Positions 45,700 to 58,123 of a DNA stretch of 64,000 bases are shown here, piece after piece (position 1 is the first letter of the stretch; each line of letters begins with the position of its first letter). A program made the position numbers and the translations under genes. Under the pieces are notes generated by a model. It ran no database searches. It was not told where the DNA came from and saw nothing but the letters and a program-made list of their open reading frames with translations. Where the stretch lies: positions 303,501-367,500 of the forward strand of contig NZ_CP090975.1 in the NCBI RefSeq assembly GCF_021513215.1, read 5' to 3'. Origin of the DNA: Suttonella sp. R2A3 (lineage in GTDB: Bacteria > Pseudomonadota > Gammaproteobacteria > Cardiobacteriales > Cardiobacteriaceae).

Positions 45700-47187
45700 A
45701 TGCTTTACTCCTTAAAACAAACTTGGTTTTCAAACGTTCGTGGCGATGTGTTAGCCGGGATCGTGGTCGCGCTTGCTTTAGTGCCCGAAGCGATCGCTTT
45801 TTCGATTATTGCTGGCGTTGATCCTGAAGTCGCGCTTTATGCTTCTTTTTGTATTGCGGTCGTGATCGCTTTTGTTGGCGGCCGCCCGGGGATGATCTCA
45901 GCAGCAACCGGTGCAATGGCGCTACTGATGGTCAATCTGGTTGAAGATCATGGTTTGCAGTATCTGCTCGCTGCCACTTTATTATGCGGTGTGCTACAAA
46001 TTATTGCGGGTTATCTCAAGCTTGGCGCACTAATGCGTTTTGTATCGCGTTCTGTGGTCACTGGCTTTGTTAATGCGTTAGCGATTTTGATTTTTATGGC
46101 GCAGCTTCCAGAGCTAACCAATGTTACTTGGCATGTCTATGCGATGACGGCCGCCGGCCTTAGCATTATTTATTTGTTCCCCTACCTGCCGAAGGTTGGC
46201 AAAATCATTCCCTCACCATTGGTGTGTATTCTTGTGCTAAGTGCGGTTGCTATGGCGTTAGACTTAGACATTCGTACGGTAGGCAATATGGGCAAGTTGC
46301 CAGACACCCTACCGGTGTTTTTATGGCCTGAGGTGCCGCTTAATTTTGAAACGCTGAAGATTATCTTTCCTTATTCTGCAGCGCTCGCGGTTGTTGGCTT
46401 GTTAGAGTCGATGATGACAGCGACGATTGTTGATGATTTGACCGATACACCCAGCGATAAGAACCGCGAATGTAAAGGCCAAGGGATCGCCAACATTTCT
46501 TCTGGGCTGATTGGCGGTATGGCAGGTTGTGCGATGATTGGTCAATCGGTAATCAACGTTAAATCAGGCGGTCGTACGCGCCTTTCAACGCTCACCGCTG
46601 GTGTTTTTTTGCTGATCTTAGTGGTCTTTCTCGGCGATTGGCTAAAAGAAATCCCGATGGCGGCGTTGGTTGCGGTAATGATTATGGTCTCAATTGGTAC
46701 ATTCAGCTGGGAATCGCTACGTGATCTGAAAAAACACCCTCTTTCAACCAACCTAGTGATGCTTGTCACCGTGGTTGTGGTGGTCTTTACCCATAACCTA
46801 GCATTTGGTGTGCTCGCTGGCGTCCTGCTTGCTGCGATGTTCTTCGCTAATAAAGTCAGCCATTATATGGCGATTGACTCAACGCTCGATGAAGCTGGCG
46901 AACACCGCACTTACGAAGTCACAGGTCAGGTGTTTTTCAGCTCTGCGGATAAGTTTATTGCCGCTTTTGACTACAAAGAAGTGTTGAACAAGGTTACCAT
47001 TGATTTGAGTCGTGCTCATTTTTGGGACATTACTGCCGTTTCTGCGTTAGATAAAGCGGTGATCAAATTTCGCCGTGAAGGAACAGAAGTTGACGTTCAA
47101 GGGCTTAACCAGGCGAGCGCGACAATTGTTGACCGATTTGGGGTTCACGACAAACCCGATGCCATTGATGGTCTAATGGGACATTAA
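45700..47187 (+). CDS. SulP family anion transporter with STAS domain
   Basis: The start at 45700 (TAGGA upstream) gives 495 residues beginning [21 protein letters not shown], the normal SulP N terminus; a frame from 45598 adds 34 unsupported residues. About 10-12 membrane segments include [21 protein letters not shown] and the conserved [20 protein letters not shown] short STAS domain ends the protein ([24 protein letters not shown]). It is shorter than, and distinct from, the SulP at 7.5 kb. The following gene is a tandem Usp, a recurrent pairing. Substrate (bicarbonate or sulfate) not determinable. Confidence 0.88.
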   Translation: MLYSLKQTWFSNVRGDVLAGIVVALALVPEAIAFSIIAGVDPEVALYASFCIAVVIAFVGGRPGMISAATGAMALLMVNLVEDHGLQYLLAATLLCGVLQIIAGYLKLGALMRFVSRSVVTGFVNALAILIFMAQLPELTNVTWHVYAMTAAGLSIIYLFPYLPKVGKIIPSPLVCILVLSAVAMALDLDIRTVGNMGKLPDTLPVFLWPEVPLNFETLKIIFPYSAALAVVGLLESMMTATIVDDLTDTPSDKNRECKGQGIANISSGLIGGMAGCAMIGQSVINVKSGGRTRLSTLTAGVFLLILVVFLGDWLKEIPMAALVAVMIMVSIGTFSWESLRDLKKHPLSTNLVMLVTVVVVVFTHNLAFGVLAGVLLAAMFFANKVSHYMAIDSTLDEAGEHRTYEVTGQVFFSSADKFIAAFDYKEVLNKVTIDLSRAHFWDITAVSALDKAVIKFRREGTEVDVQGLNQASATIVDRFGVHDKPDAIDGLMGH

Positions 47188-47199
47188 GAGGAAAATACG

Positions 47200-48051
47200 A
47201 TGACTTATGTAACTGCTTGTATCGACGGATCAGTTTCCGCACCAGCTGTTTGTGACTATGCCTCTTGGGCGACACTTCGTTTAGATGCCCCACTGCGTTT
47301 TTTACACGTATTAGACCAACGCCAATACCCAACTGAAACCGATTTAAGTGGCAATATTGGGCTAGGCAGCCGCGAACATCTGCTCGAAGAGCTCGCCTCA
47401 CTCGATGAGCAGCGTGGCAAACTGGCTTTAGAACAAGGCCGTGTGTTATTGAGTGCTGCCAAAGAGCGTGCGGTTGCTGATGGCATTAGCACACCTGAAG
47501 GCAAGCAGCGCCACGGTAGTTTGCTCGAAAGCTTACAAGCTATGGAATCAGAAATTCGCCTGCTAGTCATTGGTCGGCAAGGTGAAACCAGCAGTGGCTC
47601 TGAGTTGCACGTTGGCAGCCAGCTTGAAAGCGTTATTCGCTTAATGCACCGCCCTGTATTAGCGACCCCAGCTGAGTTTACGCCACCAAAAAGTGCCATG
47701 CTTGCTTTTGATGGTAGCGAGAGCACTAAAAAAGGCGTAAAGCTGCTTGCAAATAGTCCATTATTCAAAGGCTTACCGATTCATTTAGTGATGATTGGTG
47801 AGGAAAACGCGAAAAACCAGGCGCAATTAGATGAAGCTGCGGCGACCCTGAATGCAAAAGGACACACGGTGCAAACAGCGCTACGCCAAGGTGACGTTGA
47901 GCAAACACTACATGATTATCAAAACGAACAACAGATTGATTTGCTGATTATGGGTGCGTATGGGCATTCACGAATTCGTCAGTTTTTCGTTGGCAGCACA
48001 ACCACCAACATGCTAGAAACCGCCATTACCCCAATATTATTACTGCGTTAA
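47200..48051 (+). CDS. Tandem universal stress protein
   Basis: 283-residue cytoplasmic protein with two UspA domains (about 1-140 and 155-283). Each starts with an Asp-containing strand (TACIDGS; AMLAFDGS). The second has the ATP-binding signature GAYGHSRIRQFFVGSTT (G-2x-G-9x-G-S/T), whereas the first has a degenerate GRQGETSSGSELHVGSQ. It begins 12 bases after the SulP gene and is probably cotranscribed; it may regulate that transporter, which is inference. Confidence 0.9.
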   Translation: MTYVTACIDGSVSAPAVCDYASWATLRLDAPLRFLHVLDQRQYPTETDLSGNIGLGSREHLLEELASLDEQRGKLALEQGRVLLSAAKERAVADGISTPEGKQRHGSLLESLQAMESEIRLLVIGRQGETSSGSELHVGSQLESVIRLMHRPVLATPAEFTPPKSAMLAFDGSESTKKGVKLLANSPLFKGLPIHLVMIGEENAKNQAQLDEAAATLNAKGHTVQTALRQGDVEQTLHDYQNEQQIDLLIMGAYGHSRIRQFFVGSTTTNMLETAITPILLLR

Positions 48052-48075
48052 TTTTTAAGCATTAAATCAACGAAT

Positions 48076-48100
48076 AAAAGCCCATACGTAATGGGCTTTT
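48076..48100. terminator. Terminator after the SulP-Usp pair
   Basis: A perfect 10-bp stem (48076-48085 with 48091-48100) with a 5-base loop. Four T end the right arm and four A begin the left, so it could serve both directions, including the convergent WG-repeat gene. Confidence 0.8.
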
Positions 48101-48153
48101 GAGCATTTGTATTGTTACTTACCCAATATTGATAGTTATCTATTCTCAATGGC

Positions 48154-49509
48154 TTAAGGTCGTTTCAGTCTGACCCATTCACGAGGAATCTGATAATCCT
48201 TACAGGCTTCGCAAAGAAGCCCATCTTGTGTTTTTACAAAATCCAGCGTTGTGTTGATTTTTTCGTCGTCAAATCTCGAAATGCCTTCTATAGTTATCTG
48301 AAAACCATTATCCAATAGGCTAATTGTCTGCGTATCCTCGAAATCACCTAAACTCAATTCACTACGTTCAAAAAAAACAAATGGTACTTCTGCTTGGTTA
48401 TCCCTTACTAACATAACCGGGATCAGCATGCGCTTTAGCCTTTGCTCATGTATGCCAAAATAAGCCTGCTTCATATTCGAGAATTCTTTGGGAACATAAG
48501 CGCCATCAGGATAAGCAGACTTTAAGAAATCCTGTGTGAATGCTACAGAGTAAAGATTAGGCACCGCTTTTTCATCAATCAATTCACCTTGTTTATAGGC
48601 GACTTGTTTAACGCTATCGCCATCAACAACCAAAAAGTAAGTCTTACCATCAGCGTTATCCAAACCTGACTTAACTAAGTTTTCCGGATCTAGCATGATG
48701 TGCTCATACACAAAGGGAACGACAACCTGCCCATCTAAATTAAGCGCACCCCATCGACCATTGAATTTTGCTGTGCTGAGATTTGGTTGGAAATTAACCT
48801 CATCATACTCCAGACCTAAGACTTCATATTTTGCCTCAAAAACCAATTCACCAGTCTTTATGTCTAGCAGTCCGTATAAATTATTTTTCATCACTTTTAA
48901 AAAAAACCGATCGTTCCAGACAGTCGGCGCCCTTTCTATCGTATCGAAAGAACCCTGAGCAACTCTTTGTCCTGCTTCATCGATGATAAAAAGACCCGTG
49001 TCTTCAGTGCAGCTTTGTGTGATAAATCGCTCATGGTCGCCTAGAGATTCTAAAAAACGATATTCGACTGGGATGACCGTGTTGGCGTGATTATCCAAAA
49101 CACCAAAACAATAGGCTTCATCTGATTCAGAAAGCAGCCGACCAACCAAAAAGTAACTTTCCTCACGATCACTTTTTGAATCCAGTCGATAAAAATTTAT
49201 GTGATCATATTGACCCACAGGAATGACTTCTTTACCTTCTTTATCTAGGACATGGATAAAGTACTCAGAACCTTCTCGCCATTCTCCAATCGTGTGCTGT
49301 CCATCAGATAACAGTCGTTCGTACTGAAAAGTTGTTTTGTAAGGACCTGCTTGACAGCTATATTCATCCACACGAGTGTTATCTTCGAGATTGAATACGC
49401 TAGATGTAAACACGCATGAATCGGTTCTCGGTGCTTGAGCTAGTACTTGCACACCTACAAGCAACAGAGCAATAACAGTAAAGGGATTGATGAGTCGTTT
49501 AAGCGTCAT
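48154..49509 (-). CDS. Exported WG-repeat-like protein
   Basis: 451-residue protein with a signal peptide (about 1-25, ending LAQA). The middle (about residues 75-300) has repeated beta units of the WG/KWG type: YCFGVLDNHANTVIPVEYRF, NNLYGLLDIKTGELVFEAKY and GRWGALNLDGQVVVPFVYEH, about 60-90 residues apart. WG repeats are found in many exported proteins of unknown role. The C-terminal third is not recognised and ends with a CEAC pair. It stands alone between two convergent or spaced genes. Confidence 0.75.
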   Translation of the reverse strand: MTLKRLINPFTVIALLLVGVQVLAQAPRTDSCVFTSSVFNLEDNTRVDEYSCQAGPYKTTFQYERLLSDGQHTIGEWREGSEYFIHVLDKEGKEVIPVGQYDHINFYRLDSKSDREESYFLVGRLLSESDEAYCFGVLDNHANTVIPVEYRFLESLGDHERFITQSCTEDTGLFIIDEAGQRVAQGSFDTIERAPTVWNDRFFLKVMKNNLYGLLDIKTGELVFEAKYEVLGLEYDEVNFQPNLSTAKFNGRWGALNLDGQVVVPFVYEHIMLDPENLVKSGLDNADGKTYFLVVDGDSVKQVAYKQGELIDEKAVPNLYSVAFTQDFLKSAYPDGAYVPKEFSNMKQAYFGIHEQRLKRMLIPVMLVRDNQAEVPFVFFERSELSLGDFEDTQTISLLDNGFQITIEGISRFDDEKINTTLDFVKTQDGLLCEACKDYQIPREWVRLKRP

Positions 49510-49666
49510 TTAATTTAGCCTTAATCAGATTCAAGGGTATGGCTTTCTAGCTTACCGATTTTTTAACCCACTGATCAAGATAATAAACTAACCACAGGCC
49601 TTAACACCCTAAATTGGCTAAATTTACTTAGCCTGTAGATAGGTGTTGCAGCTCTATAATTAAATT

Positions 49667-50668
<1,002 letters not shown>

Positions 50669-50731
50669 CTAACTATCCTATACGTGATTGTGCTAGCCAT
50701 ATTTTGCGCGTTTGGCGGTCTTTATCAAACC

Positions 50732-50770
50732 AAAAACTATAACGGCATCACTTATAAGTGACGCCGTTAT
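50732..50770 (-). terminator. Terminator after guaA
   Basis: On the minus strand a 15-bp stem with a single mismatch (50756-50770 with 50739-50753) is followed by a T-rich tail (50736-50732). It lies 31 bases after the guaA stop and before hemF. Confidence 0.8.
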
Positions 50771-50800
50771 CATTTCAAGGTTAAGCGACTGTGTGGCTGA

Positions 50801-52369
50801 CTATTCCCACTCAATGGTGGCTGGTGGTTTACCCGAGATATCATAGACCACGCGAGAGATACCGTTGATTTCGTTAATGATCGCGCGCGACACATCGTCA
50901 AGAAAATCATAGGGCAGGTGCGCCCAACGCGCGGTCATAAAATCAATCGTTTCCACCGCGCGTAACGCAATCACATAATCATAACGACGACCGTCGCCCA
51001 TGACGCCTACTGAGCGCACTGGCAAGAACACCGCAAATGCCTGACTGGTTTTATCGTATAAGCCGTGTTCGCGCAGTGCCGCGATAAAGATCGCATCGGC
51101 TTTTTGCAGCAAACGGACGTATTCTTCTTTGACTTCACCTAACACACGAACGCCTAAACCCGGGCCTGGGAACGGATGACGGTAAAGCATTTCAGCAGGC
51201 AGACCTAGGGCCACACCAAGCTCGCGCACTTCGTCTTTAAAGAGTTCACGCAGTGGCTCGAGGAGTTTAAGCTTCATATCTTCAGGCAAGCCACCCACAT
51301 TGTGATGCGATTTGATCACATGCGCTTTACCGGTTGCGCTACCAGCTGATTCGATCACATCCGGATAAATGGTGCCTTGTGCCAACCAGTGAACGCCATC
51401 AATTTTTGCCGCTTCTTCATCAAAAATCTCAACGAATAACCGGCCGATAATTTTGCGCTTTTCTTCTGGGTCTGTAATTCCTGCCAAGGCATCAAAATAG
51501 CGCTGCTGCGCATTCACGCGGATGACGTTTACGCCCATATTTTGTGCAAACACAGCCATCACTTCATCGCCTTCATTAAGGCGCAATAAACCGGTATCCA
51601 CAAACACACAAGTGAGTTGTTCACCAATTGCTTCATGTAATAATGCGGCAACCACTGACGAATCTACGCCACCAGAAAGTCCTAAGACGACATGATCATC
51701 GCCAACTTGCTGACGAATCGCACTCGTATTTTCTTCGATAAATTGCCCAGTAGTCCATTGTCCACGGCAGCCGCACACTTTGTGAACAAACGCACTAAGC
51801 ATGGCAGTGCCTTGCGGTGTATGGGTGACTTCCGGATGAAACTGCAGACCAAAATACGGCTTGCTATTATGGGCAATCGCAGCAATCGGCGCATTATCAG
51901 AGCCAGCCACCACGTGCATATCTTCGGGTAAAGCCACCACATGATCGCCATGGCTCATCCACACATCAAAGCCAGCGCTGGAGTCAAGCGCGGCAAATAA
52001 ATCGGTTTCCCCTTGTACAGTGATATGTGCGTAGCCAAACTCTTGTTTAGCAGCAGTTTCCACCTTGCCACCAAGCTGCACAGCGAGTGTTTGCATGCCG
52101 TAGCAAATACCCAATACCGGTACACCCAGCTCAAACACAACCTCCGGCGCACGAGGGCCATCATCAATGGTGGTAGATTCTGGGCCACCGGATAAAATAA
52201 TCCCTTGTGGGTTAAACTCGCGAATTGCTTGTGGATCGGCGTCCCAAGCATAAATTTCGCTATACACATTCGCTTCGCGTACCCGTCGGGCGATCAGCTG
52301 GGTGTATTGTGAGCCAAAATCTAAAATCAGGATTTTCTCGGCATGAATGCCGTGCTGCTTACTCGTCAT
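50801..52369 (-). CDS. guaA: GMP synthase (glutamine-hydrolysing)
   Basis: Aminates XMP to GMP. The 522-residue protein has an N-terminal class I glutamine amidotransferase domain ([17 protein letters not shown], nucleophile Cys in [16 protein letters not shown]), the ATP-pyrophosphatase domain with PP-loop [10 protein letters not shown], and the C-terminal dimerisation domain ending KPPATIEWE. It starts 2 bases after the guaB stop in the usual guaBA operon. Confidence 0.98.
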   Translation of the reverse strand: MTSKQHGIHAEKILILDFGSQYTQLIARRVREANVYSEIYAWDADPQAIREFNPQGIILSGGPESTTIDDGPRAPEVVFELGVPVLGICYGMQTLAVQLGGKVETAAKQEFGYAHITVQGETDLFAALDSSAGFDVWMSHGDHVVALPEDMHVVAGSDNAPIAAIAHNSKPYFGLQFHPEVTHTPQGTAMLSAFVHKVCGCRGQWTTGQFIEENTSAIRQQVGDDHVVLGLSGGVDSSVVAALLHEAIGEQLTCVFVDTGLLRLNEGDEVMAVFAQNMGVNVIRVNAQQRYFDALAGITDPEEKRKIIGRLFVEIFDEEAAKIDGVHWLAQGTIYPDVIESAGSATGKAHVIKSHHNVGGLPEDMKLKLLEPLRELFKDEVRELGVALGLPAEMLYRHPFPGPGLGVRVLGEVKEEYVRLLQKADAIFIAALREHGLYDKTSQAFAVFLPVRSVGVMGDGRRYDYVIALRAVETIDFMTARWAHLPYDFLDDVSRAIINEINGISRVVYDISGKPPATIEWE

Positions 52370-52371
52370 AA

Positions 52372-53862
<1,491 letters not shown>

Positions 53863-53872
53863 TTACCCGATT

Positions 53873-54496
53873 TTACGGCTTAATCAAAGCACCAACCTTA
53901 TCATGCCACGTATTCACAATATGGCAGAAAATCTTGGCGGTGAGCTCAGTGTCGTATTTCGCGCCATGCGCTTGCTTGCTGTCGTATTCAAATCCAGCAT
54001 ATTGTGCGATGCGCGCGAGCACGGTTTGTCCATAAGCGAGTGCGCCAAGTGATACCGTATCTAAAGCGCTAAATGGATGAAACGGGTTACGTTGATAATT
54101 CGTGCGCTCAGCGAGGGCATTGATAAAACCGAGATCAAATTGTGCGTTATGCCCGACCAAGATGGTACGCGAACAGCCCTGCTGTTTTTGATAGGTACGA
54201 ATCGCACCAAAGAGTTTCTCAGCCACTTTTGCCTCATCCCAGGCTGGGCGCAGCGGGTGATAAGGGTCAATACCGGTAATTTTCAGCGATTCAGGGTCGA
54301 TATTGGCATCAGCAAACGGCTTAACGTGGTAATGCAAGGTATCAACCAAGTGCAAGTGACCATGTTCATCGTAGTTGACAAAAGTCGCCGCAACTTCAAG
54401 CAAAGCATCTTTTGCCGAGTTGAAGCCGCCGGTTTCCACATCGACCACAACAGGCAAAAAATTACGAAAGCGCTGGCTAATTAACGTATCGCTCAT
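53873..54496 (-). CDS. rnt: Ribonuclease T
   Basis: 3'-5' exonuclease that trims tRNA CCA ends and matures other stable RNAs. The 207-residue DEDD-family protein has Exo I VVDVETGGFNSAKDALLEV (Asp, Glu), Exo II VGHNAQFDLGF (Asp), and Exo III ending HGAKYDTELTA (His, Asp). Basic/aromatic YQRNPFHPFSALDT fits RNase T. Length equals family (about 215). Confidence 0.95.
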   Translation of the reverse strand: MSDTLISQRFRNFLPVVVDVETGGFNSAKDALLEVAATFVNYDEHGHLHLVDTLHYHVKPFADANIDPESLKITGIDPYHPLRPAWDEAKVAEKLFGAIRTYQKQQGCSRTILVGHNAQFDLGFINALAERTNYQRNPFHPFSALDTVSLGALAYGQTVLARIAQYAGFEYDSKQAHGAKYDTELTAKIFCHIVNTWHDKVGALIKP

Positions 54497-54572
54497 GAAG
54501 ACTCAAAAATAAAATGAATGGGCTATTGTAACGTGAAAGCGCTTGCCTGTGGGGAATATCGCCAGATCGGTT

Positions 54573-55517
54573 TTAGCGTTTAGGGTATTCATGCGGTGCA
54601 CCATCAGCGGTATGTTTAAAACGACGATGTAACCAATAATATTGCGCAGGATAACGACGGATTTCTTGCTCATAGGCCGCGTTAACCCGTGTCATTACCG
54701 CCTCATCGGTGTCGTTGTCTTGGGGCTTGATTTCTTCGGCGACTCGCACGCTATAATTGCCGTCATCTTCTCGCCACATGAATACCGGAATCCAGTGCGC
54801 CCCACTACGCTCACGAAGCTTCGGCAAAATATTCACACTGGCCGTATTAATACCAAAAAATGGTGCGTAAACGCTTACCCGTGGCCCCATATCCTGATCA
54901 AGCGCATACCAGATATTGCCACCGTTTTTTAAGAGTTTTAAGGTCAGGCGCATGTCTTGATAATGCACCATATCGGTTGCCGAACTGGCGCGGTGTTCTT
55001 TCAGCCAATAATTGAAAAAATCATCGTGCAGCGGTTTATACATCCCGGCGGCGTCTATATGAAGCCCAAGCAAACGCAGCCCCAGTTCAAGCATGGTGCT
55101 ATGAATACCGACTAAGATAACCGGCACATCAGGGTTATTAATGAGCGCTAGTGAATCAGGGTCCGCGCTAAAAGTCGTGCGTTTTTCTAATTGTTCATCG
55201 CTGGAAAACCACGCCATCGCACTTTCAATCACTCCTCGCCCCATATTTTCACTAAAGCTTTTGAGCAGCGCCTTGCGCTCCTGCTCGCTATATTCGGGAA
55301 AGGCTTTAGCAATATTGATCGCGCTGATTTCGCGGCGATACTTAAGCAGTCCAAGCACGCCACGGCCAAGCCAACCACCTACGCGCAAACGCAAATGATG
55401 CGGCAACAGGGTCAATAATCGCAGCACACCGAGTAATAACCAATGCCCCCAATAACGAGGGTATAAGTAACCGCGTCGATTCTCAGAATGATTTGTTGTT
55501 TGTTGTTTGTTTGTCAT
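54573..55517 (-). CDS. LpxL/HtrB-type lipid A acyltransferase
   Basis: Inner-membrane-associated late acyltransferase of about 314 residues. A hydrophobic N-terminal segment (about 25-40) precedes the catalytic HX4E motif, His139-STML-Glu144, with NIAKAFPEYSEQER, LKNGGNIWYALDQD and the C-terminal QYYWLHRRFK typical of HtrB/LpxL/LpxM. It should add a secondary fatty acid to lipid A; which one is not clear. The start at 55517 is preferred over 55553, which would overlap the divergent maf gene. Only 30 bases separate the two starts. Confidence 0.88.
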   Translation of the reverse strand: MTNKQQTTNHSENRRGYLYPRYWGHWLLLGVLRLLTLLPHHLRLRVGGWLGRGVLGLLKYRREISAINIAKAFPEYSEQERKALLKSFSENMGRGVIESAMAWFSSDEQLEKRTTFSADPDSLALINNPDVPVILVGIHSTMLELGLRLLGLHIDAAGMYKPLHDDFFNYWLKEHRASSATDMVHYQDMRLTLKLLKNGGNIWYALDQDMGPRVSVYAPFFGINTASVNILPKLRERSGAHWIPVFMWREDDGNYSVRVAEEIKPQDNDTDEAVMTRVNAAYEQEIRRYPAQYYWLHRRFKHTADGAPHEYPKR

Positions 55518-55547
55518 AATACGCGTGTTCTCAAACGGATCTTGCTT

Positions 55548-56126
55548 ATGCACATTATTTTAGCCTCCACCTCGCCCTATCGCCGCCACATTTTACACAA
55601 TTTGCGCTTAAACGTGCGCACAGCAGCGCCAAACATCGATGAAACCCCATTAGAAGATGAACCCCCACAAGCTTTAGTGGCTCGTCTGGCAGCGTTAAAG
55701 GCACAAGCTATTGAGGCACCCGAGTCAGCGTTTGTGATCGGCTCCGACCAAGTCGCGACCCTTGATAATGCCATCCTCGGTAAACCACACACCGTAGAAC
55801 GCGCCCAAGCGCAGCTACAGAAATTCAGTGGCCGAGAAGTGGTGTTTTATACCGGGCTCTGTGTGCGCCAGGGCACCACGATTCGCACCATTGTTGAGCC
55901 TTTTTCTGTGCAGTTTCGCGAGCTTGATCAGGCAACGATTGAGCGTTATATCGCCCTCGAAAAACCGCTAGATTGCGCTGGCAGCTTCAAATCAGAAGGC
56001 CTTGGCATTCATCTTTTTTCTGCACTCAATGGACGCGATCCCAATGCGCTGATTGGCCTGCCGACGATCGCCCTTGGCGAACTATTTCGTGAGTACGGCG
56101 TTGATCTGCTCGCCCTTGCCGAATAA
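55548..56126 (+). CDS. yceF: Maf family nucleotide pyrophosphatase, YceF-type
   Basis: House-cleaning enzyme that hydrolyses modified nucleotides; YceF prefers m7GTP. The start at 55548 gives 192 residues beginning MHIILASTSPYRR; an upstream in-frame start at 55488 overlaps the divergent gene and is rejected. Motifs are ASTSPYRR, NIDET, VIGSDQVA with the conserved Asp, GKP, and DCAGSFKSEGLGIHLF, whose wording is that of YceF rather than YhdE. It is embedded among leftward genes (sppA, rluC) and its 3' end overlaps sppA by 45 bases. Confidence 0.92.
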   Translation: MHIILASTSPYRRHILHNLRLNVRTAAPNIDETPLEDEPPQALVARLAALKAQAIEAPESAFVIGSDQVATLDNAILGKPHTVERAQAQLQKFSGREVVFYTGLCVRQGTTIRTIVEPFSVQFRELDQATIERYIALEKPLDCAGSFKSEGLGIHLFSALNGRDPNALIGLPTIALGELFREYGVDLLALAE

Positions 56127-57038
56127 TGTATTAATCTGCTGGGTCACACTGCTTTTTAGATCACGCGTCAATTGCTGCCAAGGCGTGAGATCCGGCGAAT
56201 ACACCACTACAGGCATCTCTTGGCCATAGCGCTCATCAACCAATTCACGAAGTGAAGCTAAACCATCAACCAAGCCAAGTTCTTCAGCCTGCGCGCCGCT
56301 CCAAAACAGCCCACTAAAGAGTTGATTGCTTTCAGGATCTACCAGGCGATCGCCGCGCCCGGCTTCGACCGCATCGATAAACTGCTGATGTACGTCATTA
56401 AGCACTTGGTTCATATGCGCGACTTCATCGCTTTTTAGTGGCGCAGCCGGGCTTAGGAAGTCTTTGTGCTCACCGGAAGTAAAGGTACGCGACTCTACAC
56501 CAATATTGTCTAATAAATCTTGCACGCCTATCGATTGCGAAATGACGCCGATAGAGCCAACAATACTCGCCGGATCAGCATAAATCTCATCAGCGACTGC
56601 GGCAATATAATACGCGCCCGATGCGCCAACATCATTAATCACGGCATAAAGCGGTTTATCGTTATCAGCTTTTAGCGCCTGTATATGGCGGTAAACCTGC
56701 CCTGATTGAACCGGTGAGCCGCCAGGAGAATTAATGTCAAGCACCACAGCTTTGGCATCAACCGCTGCAAACGCACGATCGAGCACTTCGTTAATATCCT
56801 CAGCGTTCGCTTCCATGCCAGCGCTAATCACCCCATCAATCTCAACCACCGCGACATGCGCATTAGCAAAAGGTGAGGCATCTTCACCTTTATTGGGTAC
56901 AAAAAGACGCACAGCAATGGCGATAAAGATCAACAGCCAGATCAGGCGGAAAAAGATCTTCCAGCGCCGGCGGCGACGCAGCTCAGTTATCGCTTCTTGC
57001 GCAACTTGTGCGAGCGCATGTTCTTCATCATAGGTCAC
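56082..57038 (-). CDS. sppA: Signal peptide peptidase SppA, short form (S49)
   Basis: Membrane-anchored serine protease that degrades cleaved signal peptides. The 318-residue protein has an Arg-rich cytoplasmic start, one membrane segment (about 30-47), and a single S49 domain: INSPGGSP, catalytic Ser in DVGASGAYYIA, VGSIGV, and the catalytic Lys region TSGEHKDFLSP. This is the short, single-domain type, unlike the 618-residue E. coli enzyme. It overlaps rluC by 4 bases and maf by 45. Confidence 0.93.
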   Translation of the reverse strand: MTYDEEHALAQVAQEAITELRRRRRWKIFFRLIWLLIFIAIAVRLFVPNKGEDASPFANAHVAVVEIDGVISAGMEANAEDINEVLDRAFAAVDAKAVVLDINSPGGSPVQSGQVYRHIQALKADNDKPLYAVINDVGASGAYYIAAVADEIYADPASIVGSIGVISQSIGVQDLLDNIGVESRTFTSGEHKDFLSPAAPLKSDEVAHMNQVLNDVHQQFIDAVEAGRGDRLVDPESNQLFSGLFWSGAQAEELGLVDGLASLRELVDERYGQEMPVVVYSPDLTPWQQLTRDLKSSVTQQINTLFGKGEQINAVLTK

Positions 57039-57961
57039 GATTTTTTCTCCAGTTGTTCGAGTAGGTCCTTAGCGGCTTGCGGCAATGCTGCCTGCACATG
57101 AATGAGTGTGTCTTGATAAGTAAAACGGATTGAGCGTGCATGTAAAAACATCCCGCGATAGCCGCGCTCGCAAATCGATTGATTAAATGACCAATCCCCA
57201 TATTTATCATCACCGGCTATCGGATGATTAAGATGACTGGTGGTAACCCGTATTTGATGGGTGCGACCGGTTTCGAGCATCGCTTCAATAAGTGTCATCT
57301 CAGAGAATTCTCGTGAGATATGAAAATAGGTTTTGGCGGTCTTACCGCCTTCTCGCACCACTATTTTTTCGGCTTCTTTATGTAACTGCAAAGTTACTTC
57401 CGTACAGTGCGCGTCCCACTGACCTCGAACCAGCGCCCAATAACGCTTTTCCACCGCACCATCATTCATTAATTGCTGAAAGGCACTCAATGCTTGACGA
57501 TGCTTACCGAGCACCAAACAGCCTGATGTGTCCCGGTCTAAACGGTGCGCGAGTTCAGCATAATGCTCACCCCACTCGGCGCGCACAATATCAATCATCC
57601 CATATTGCTGTGCACTGCCGCCATGCACCGGTAATCCTGCCGGTTTATTGAGGATTAAGAAATTATCGTCTTCATAAAGCACGCTTTCTGCGACCGTCTT
57701 TTGCCATTGCGGCGGAATCCATTGCGCCACGCGCTCGCCTTCAGGGATTGGCGGTAAACGTAGCTGATCGCCAGCAGCTATCCTGCTGGTTGGCTTCAAA
57801 CGTTTCTTATTTAGTCGCGCCTCACCTTTACGCAACATCTGGTAGATGCGGCTTTTAGGCAAGTTTGGATAACGCTTGCGGATAAAGTTATCCACGCGTT
57901 GCCCATCATCTTCAGCACTAATTGTTAGATAATGTACACGACTGGTGTCAATTTCGCTCAT
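57035..57961 (-). CDS. rluC: 23S rRNA pseudouridine synthase RluC
   Basis: Makes pseudouridines at 955, 2504 and 2580 of 23S rRNA in E. coli. About 308 residues: an N-terminal S4 RNA-binding domain (QRVDNFIRKRYPNLPKSRIY), then the RluA-type catalytic domain with Asp142 in AHRLDRDTSG, NKPAGLPVHGG and TGRTHQIRV. The start at 57961 has GGA at usable spacing; 57967 is the alternative. sppA overlaps its end by 4 bases, an arrangement seen in pseudomonads and relatives. Confidence 0.93.
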   Translation of the reverse strand: MSEIDTSRVHYLTISAEDDGQRVDNFIRKRYPNLPKSRIYQMLRKGEARLNKKRLKPTSRIAAGDQLRLPPIPEGERVAQWIPPQWQKTVAESVLYEDDNFLILNKPAGLPVHGGSAQQYGMIDIVRAEWGEHYAELAHRLDRDTSGCLVLGKHRQALSAFQQLMNDGAVEKRYWALVRGQWDAHCTEVTLQLHKEAEKIVVREGGKTAKTYFHISREFSEMTLIEAMLETGRTHQIRVTTSHLNHPIAGDDKYGDWSFNQSICERGYRGMFLHARSIRFTYQDTLIHVQAALPQAAKDLLEQLEKKS

Positions 57962-58046
57962 AAACATCCAAATAATAAAAACGGCATTTTAACCTAATAA
58001 ACCTAGCATAGCGTGCACAATAAGATAAATAAAATACCGCGTGCGC

Positions 58047-58075
58047 TTGCGCAAAAATGACGGATTTGTGATAAT
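58047..58075 (+). promoter_or_regulatory. Extended -10 promoter of the cytochrome c5 gene
   Basis: TTGCGC (58047-58052), 17-base spacer, TGT immediately before the -10, and GATAAT (58070-58075). The -10 region is embedded in a 13-base palindrome TGTGAT-A-ATCACA (58067-58079), which might also be an operator. Confidence 0.7.
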
Positions 58076-58123
58076 CACAGATTACAAATTGTATAAAAAA
58101 GCTTAAATCAGGAGCGCATCATC

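Noticed and set aside
35596-49666. Genomic island inserted at the initiator tRNA gene
   Set aside because: The accessory-looking genes lie on the 5' side of the tRNA, no integrase or duplicated tRNA 3' end was seen, and core-type genes (ggt) are interspersed.
58067-58079. CRP-like site TGTGA...TCACA
   Set aside because: The half-sites are separated by 3 bases, not 6, and the palindrome coincides with an extended -10. CRP binding is unlikely, although another regulator is possible.
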